Part shown: positions 60,148-64,000 of the stretch, one piece after another
Layout: every line of letters begins with the position of its first letter
Numbering within the stretch: position 1 is the first letter of the stretch
Source: Wurfbainia villosa
Lineage: Eukaryota; Streptophyta; Magnoliopsida; Zingiberales; Zingiberaceae
DNA: 64,000 nucleotides
Direction: 5' to 3'
NCBI GenBank assembly: GCA_025175895.1
Contig: CM045989.1
Coordinates: 21,011,928 to 21,075,927 of the forward strand
Translations under genes and position numbers: made by a program
The notes under the pieces: model-generated
Told to the model about the DNA's origin: nothing
What the model saw: the letters and a program-made list of their open reading frames with translations, nothing else
The model's database searches: none

Positions 60148-62048
60148 TGTTAGTTATAGCCCTAGAATCAATCATGTGATGGTTGAATAGGGAACATTTT
60201 GTATCATATTCTATAAAGGCAAAGGATTGGTTATTATATTTACGTCTTGCTTGTGCCAGCTAAATTAAATATAATAATGCCCTAGAAAAGTAGGTTCTTA
60301 TCTACAGCACATCAATTGGCAGAATTGATTATGAGAGGCTGTAGAGAACACTTTCCTAAATGTTCCTAGTCAAGTATTAATATGCAAGGGCAATATTAAT
60401 ACATAAAGACTAGCATGTATGTCAATTGATGACTTGATCTCACAAGTCATGGATATATGATATCAAGTTGACGCATGGGTATATATTAGAGAATATATAC
60501 TGAACTGACCCGCCATGAGAAAGTTTCATGGATCGTCATATGAGTGTCATAAACTTTCTCATGTGACTATTGGTATGAATAGTCCTCAAACCTGAAGTCA
60601 CTACGGTTCCCTACATAAGGAGTTATGTATTTTGGTATCGTCAAACGTCACCCGTAACAGGGTGGACCATAAAGGCGATTACTGGGTATATAACAAATTA
60701 TGCGGAGGGATGTGAGTGATGTAGATGAGATCTATCCCTCCCATATGACGAGAGTGATATCTGTGGGCCCCTTGATTGAGTAGAACTACTAAAATGTATG
60801 ACCATGCTCGAATGAGTCAATATGAGATATTGAGCTCATTTGTTTGAGTTAGTTTACTCAGGGATCAAGAAACACAGATTGATCGAGGATGACACGGTCT
60901 ATGCCTCATTGGTCAATCTGATATCAAGGATAGAAGGACACGGTCATACATTATAGTAGTCACGGAAAGATTAGTCGGATCTTGACTTATTTCGTAACTT
61001 GGGTAGTAATGATGTATTGCTAGATGCCGCTCATTGCTTGTGTATCTAAAAGAGTTTAGATCCACTGCCAACGTTATGAGAGTCTATAGGGTCACACACA
61101 AAGAGCATGATGATTAGAAGAATTAGTGCATTCTAGTTTGACTAGAATAATTTGGGAATGAGCTTAAGTACAAAATAGTTTTTGGACTTTAAACTTAATG
61201 AGAATTTTAGCTTATTGATTTAATGAGATTAATTCAATATGCTAAGCTTACTAATTTAATAAGATTAAATAAATATGTTATCATGATAGCCTAAGCTTAA
61301 TTGATTTAATAAGATTAATTCAATATGTTACCTTATTGATTTAATGAGATTAATTCAATATGATAACATAAGCTTATTGAATTAATAAGATTAATTCAAC
61401 ATGCATGAATGTCACATAAGCATGCCACCTAAGCATGCCACATAAGCATGCCACCTAAGCTTGATGAGGTGGAAGGAGACAAAGGGTTTTGACCTTTGGA
61501 ATTTCTCCACATGTGGCCAGCCAAACAAGGAGTGATTATTTTTCAATGCAATTGATTGCATTGAATGTGATAAGAGGTGAAAGGTTTTTTCAATCCTATA
61601 AAACACTCCATGGGGTGGCCGGCCAAACTTGGTGAAGCTTGAGGCTTGGAGAGAGCTTGGTGGTGAGAGGCTTTGGTTGTGTGGCTTTTGTGAGTGTAGG
61701 CTAGCAAGAAGAGTGGTCTTCTTCTTCCTTTCTCTTTTTCCCTACCTTCCTCTCCTTTAGGGACTTCTCTAGCAAGAAGTAAAGGAGAGCTCTTCTAGTT
61801 TCTTTTGTGAGACAAGAGCTTGCTCGTGTGGATACATATAGAGGCACGGACATTTGAACGTGCTAAAAGATCCAACAAACCCAAGGAGAAGCGGGATTAA
61901 AAGGGCACGCAACAAAGGTAATATTCTCCTATAAGATAGGTTTTGAGAAATTTATTTTTTTGTACGAGGTTTTCTTTCGCAAGGATCACTTGGAAGGGAT
62001 CCTATTTTTCCGTTGCGCATATGCTATTTTGCATAATAAATCCCTACA
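60148..62048 (+). repeat. Copia E 5' LTR (1901 bp)
   Basis: TGTTAG to CCCTACA. U3 holds the 13-bp inverted repeat (60514-60526, 60551-60563), the GGAGGGAT/ATCCCTCC pair (60704-60711, 60734-60741), a roughly 35-bp TTGATTTAATGAGATTAAT-type repeat (61205-61400) and AAGCATGCCACCT repeats (61415-61460). TATA box at 61597. Confidence 0.92.
61597..61603 (+). promoter_or_regulatory. TATA box of copia E LTR
   Basis: TATAAAA in the context CAATCCTATAAAACACTCC, about 450 bases before the LTR end. The position fits the U3/R boundary. Confidence 0.65.
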
Positions 62049-62049
62049 G

Positions 62050-62061
62050 TGGTATCAGAGC
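62050..62061 (+). other. Copia E primer binding site
   Basis: Exact TGGTATCAGAGC one base after the LTR end. Confidence 0.95.
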
Positions 62062-63279
62062 CACTTGCGAAAGATCATATAAAAAATAGGTTTTCTCTAT
62101 TTTATATATGATATAGAAGTAAGATAAATTTTATTATGAGTTGATAATTGCATTAGCAATTTTTCAAACATAATAAAATATTCGATGTCTTTTAAAAGTT
62201 AAAATTGACATGGTGCATGGTTATGGCCTAGTCCTAAAAAGTTTGTGAATGTGTGTGTTGTAATTCTTAATACGGCCTGCGTTTCGTGCCTTTATCCTAA
62301 AAATTCTTGTTGTAAAAATTAGTTTTAGATTCGAATGTAACTCGAGTATTTCTCCTTTTGTAATATACAAAATAAAGATGGAGGGTCCATTGGAAGATGA
62401 CGTTACAAGGAGGAAGTCAACAACACAAGACAACCAAAAGGAAGCACTTGGGAGAAGATGTTATCCCTAGGTTGACCAATCAATCTTTTCATTGGCTTGA
62501 GAAGATTGTAGAATAAGGGTCATAACCATGACACGCTTAGTTTAATATGTATGTGATGCATGTTAATTTAGCTTATATGTGATGTATGCTAATATGTATG
62601 TGATGCATGTTTAAGTTTATTTCTTAATAAGTCAAAAACGATATGCCTACCAAAGTTTGGTACTCACTACTTCCTCGATCATTTGTTGTTGGGTTTGCCA
62701 AAGCAAAGCAATACATTTTATCTTGGAAGAGTGCGAGTGGACAATCGTGATGTCCCGCTATCAAACTTGGTTAAGACTTAATTAAGTTTTTCTTAATTAA
62801 TTAAGAAAGTAGAGGCATATATTAGCTTTGAACATAAGTTTTAAAAATTAGTTTTGTGTGATTTCCGAACATCAGCTTTGTCTTAGAAAGTGGTCGTTGC
62901 TCCGATATCAAAGAAGGCCTCTGTGCCTCGCCACGACCTGGAAGCTGGTTTAGGAATAAGCACTAAACTAATCTAAACTTAACCAAAGCTATTAAAGAGT
63001 TACATCAGATGTAATTGGCAAAAGATTTCCTACCTAATCATACTACGTCTTGGGCGATTAGCCAAAGCTAACTCAAGACGAAGTATGATGTGGATCTTTA
63101 TCCCATATAAATTTATAGCTAAATAGAAGCTAATGATATAAGCAAAATGTGTTTGCCTACATCAATGATTAGCTCATATCAAAGATATGAGAATTTAGTG
63201 GGAGCCTCATTTAATTAAAGGCCTAATTAAATGACTTAGGTATGATACTTAATTTTGCATTTTAATGTTGTAGATCACC
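62062..63279 (+). other. Copia E untranslated leader
   Basis: No gene. It is related to the copia C leader (for example the CATTGGCTTGAGAAGAT phrase near 62500). It contains the hairpin at 63039-63087, about 190 nt before the gag start. Confidence 0.75.
63039..63087 (+). other. Leader hairpin of copia E
   Basis: Arms CATACTACGTCTTG and CAAGACGAAGTATG pair at 13 of 14 positions; the inner stem is TTAGC/GCTAA with loop CAAA. It is homologous to 20928-20977 in copia C. Confidence 0.72.
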
Positions 63280-64000
63280 ATGTCATCTAACACGACACAC
63301 CCCCTCAACTTGCGATCTGTCCTTGAGAAAGACAAGCTCAATGGAGCTAACTTTCTAGACTGGTATAGGAACTTGAGGATTATCCTCAAGCAAACGTGGC
63401 TGTATGTCCTAGAAGCGATCTATCCTAAAACACCGCCCCTGCGTACTCGTCTTTGAAAAGGATGCTTATAAGAAGCATCAAGATGACGCATTAGATGTGT
63501 CATGTCTTATGCTTGCCACCATGAACTCTGAGCTTCAGAAGCAACATGAGAACATGGATGCCTATGGTATGGTTGAGCATTTGAAACAACTATATCAAGG
63601 ACAAGCTAGGCACGAGCGTTTTGAAGTGTCTAAGGCTCTTTTTGCATGCAAGATGCAAGAAGGAACACCTGTAGGAACTCACGTACTCAAAATGATAAGT
63701 GCGGAGAACCTTGAAAGACTAGGTTTTCCAGGCCAGAATTGTGGCCGATGTTATCCTGCAATCATTGCCGGAAGCATATAATCAATTCGTCATGAATTAT
63801 AACATGAATGAAATTGATAAGCCTTTGCCTGAGTTTCTCAGCATGTTAAGAATTGCTGAACCGAATCTCAAGAAGAAAGTTAGTAACGTACTAATGGTCA
63901 AGAAGGGCTAAGGTAAGCGCAAAGGCAAGGGTAAGACCCAAGCCAAAGGCAAGGCCAATTCATCCACTTCAAAGGGTAAAGGTAAAGTACCTAAGGAAGG
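63280..64000 (+). pseudogene. Copia E gag (partial, frameshifted)
   Basis: The ATG at 63280 gives MSSNTTHPLNLRSVLEKDKL, then NFLDWYRNLRIILKQ, close to copia C Gag. The frame is lost near 63430-63460 and regained in another frame at DAYKKHQDDAL. The next block includes LMLATMNSELQKQHENMDAY and VLKMISAENLERLGF. A second shift follows at about 63740 before QSLPEAYNQFVMNYNMNEID-like sequence. A TAA at 63910-63912 replaces a Lys codon. The lysine/glycine-rich tail runs to the window edge; the zinc knuckle is outside. Confidence 0.87.

Larger units (their letters stand above)
60148..64000 (+). mobile_element. Copia E: Ty1/copia retrotransposon, 3' part outside window
   Basis: Plus strand. 5' LTR 60148-62048, primer site, leader and the beginning of gag are in the window. 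It inserted into the copia D LTR; ACAAT (60143-60147) is the probable left target duplication. The LTR start (TGTTAGTTATAGCCCTAG), U3 blocks, leader hairpin and Gag resemble copia C, but the 3' half of the LTR is different, so it is a sister family. Confidence 0.92.

Overview
This 64 kb window comes from a flowering-plant nuclear genome. It consists entirely of transposable elements; I found no host gene, rRNA, tRNA or CRISPR array. The evidence is Ty1/copia and Ty3/gypsy elements with TG...CA long terminal repeats, plant-type primer binding sites (initiator tRNA-Met, and a tRNA-Asp type), polypurine tracts, 5-bp target duplications and one CACTA DNA transposon. The species cannot be named from the sequence.

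Layout as a nest. The oldest layer is a decayed Ty3/gypsy element on the minus strand (G2). Its 3' LTR ends at 39348, its damaged pol lies between 39349 and 43443, and its 5' LTR starts at 52954. A second gypsy of Tat/Athila type (G1, minus) sits inside the G2 3' LTR and ends at 36600. G1 in turn received four things: copia A (+, window start to 8705), a gag-only element (TR-GAG2, 8875-30016, minus), and a solo LTR (31768-34886). The fourth, a second gag-only element (TR-GAG3, 13105-29038, minus), sits inside the 5' LTR of TR-GAG2. Copia C (14990-24165, minus) is inside TR-GAG3. This gives five layers, each junction backed by a 5-bp duplication. The protease reading frame of G1 also rejoins across the 21-kb insert.

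To the right, copia B (43444-52744, +, same family as copia A) interrupts the G2 interior. Copia D (an LTR only, minus) enters the G2 5' LTR at 54851. The D LTR was then hit by a CACTA transposon (55658-59953) and by copia E (+, from 60148 past the window end).

All coding regions are broken by stops or frameshifts, mostly C-to-T/G-to-A changes, so no element here appears autonomous. Copia C is the closest to intact: a single gag-pol frame of about 1,300 codons with five nonsense codons and one frameshift. TR-GAG2 and TR-GAG3 carry only gag and would have needed pol supplied by another element. The more unusual signals are non-coding: leader and U3 hairpins whose arms differ between elements by compensating changes, clusters of SalI-type palindromes in two LTR families, and a run of implausible CAGA-to-CGTA differences in copia B that looks like a consensus error in the assembly.
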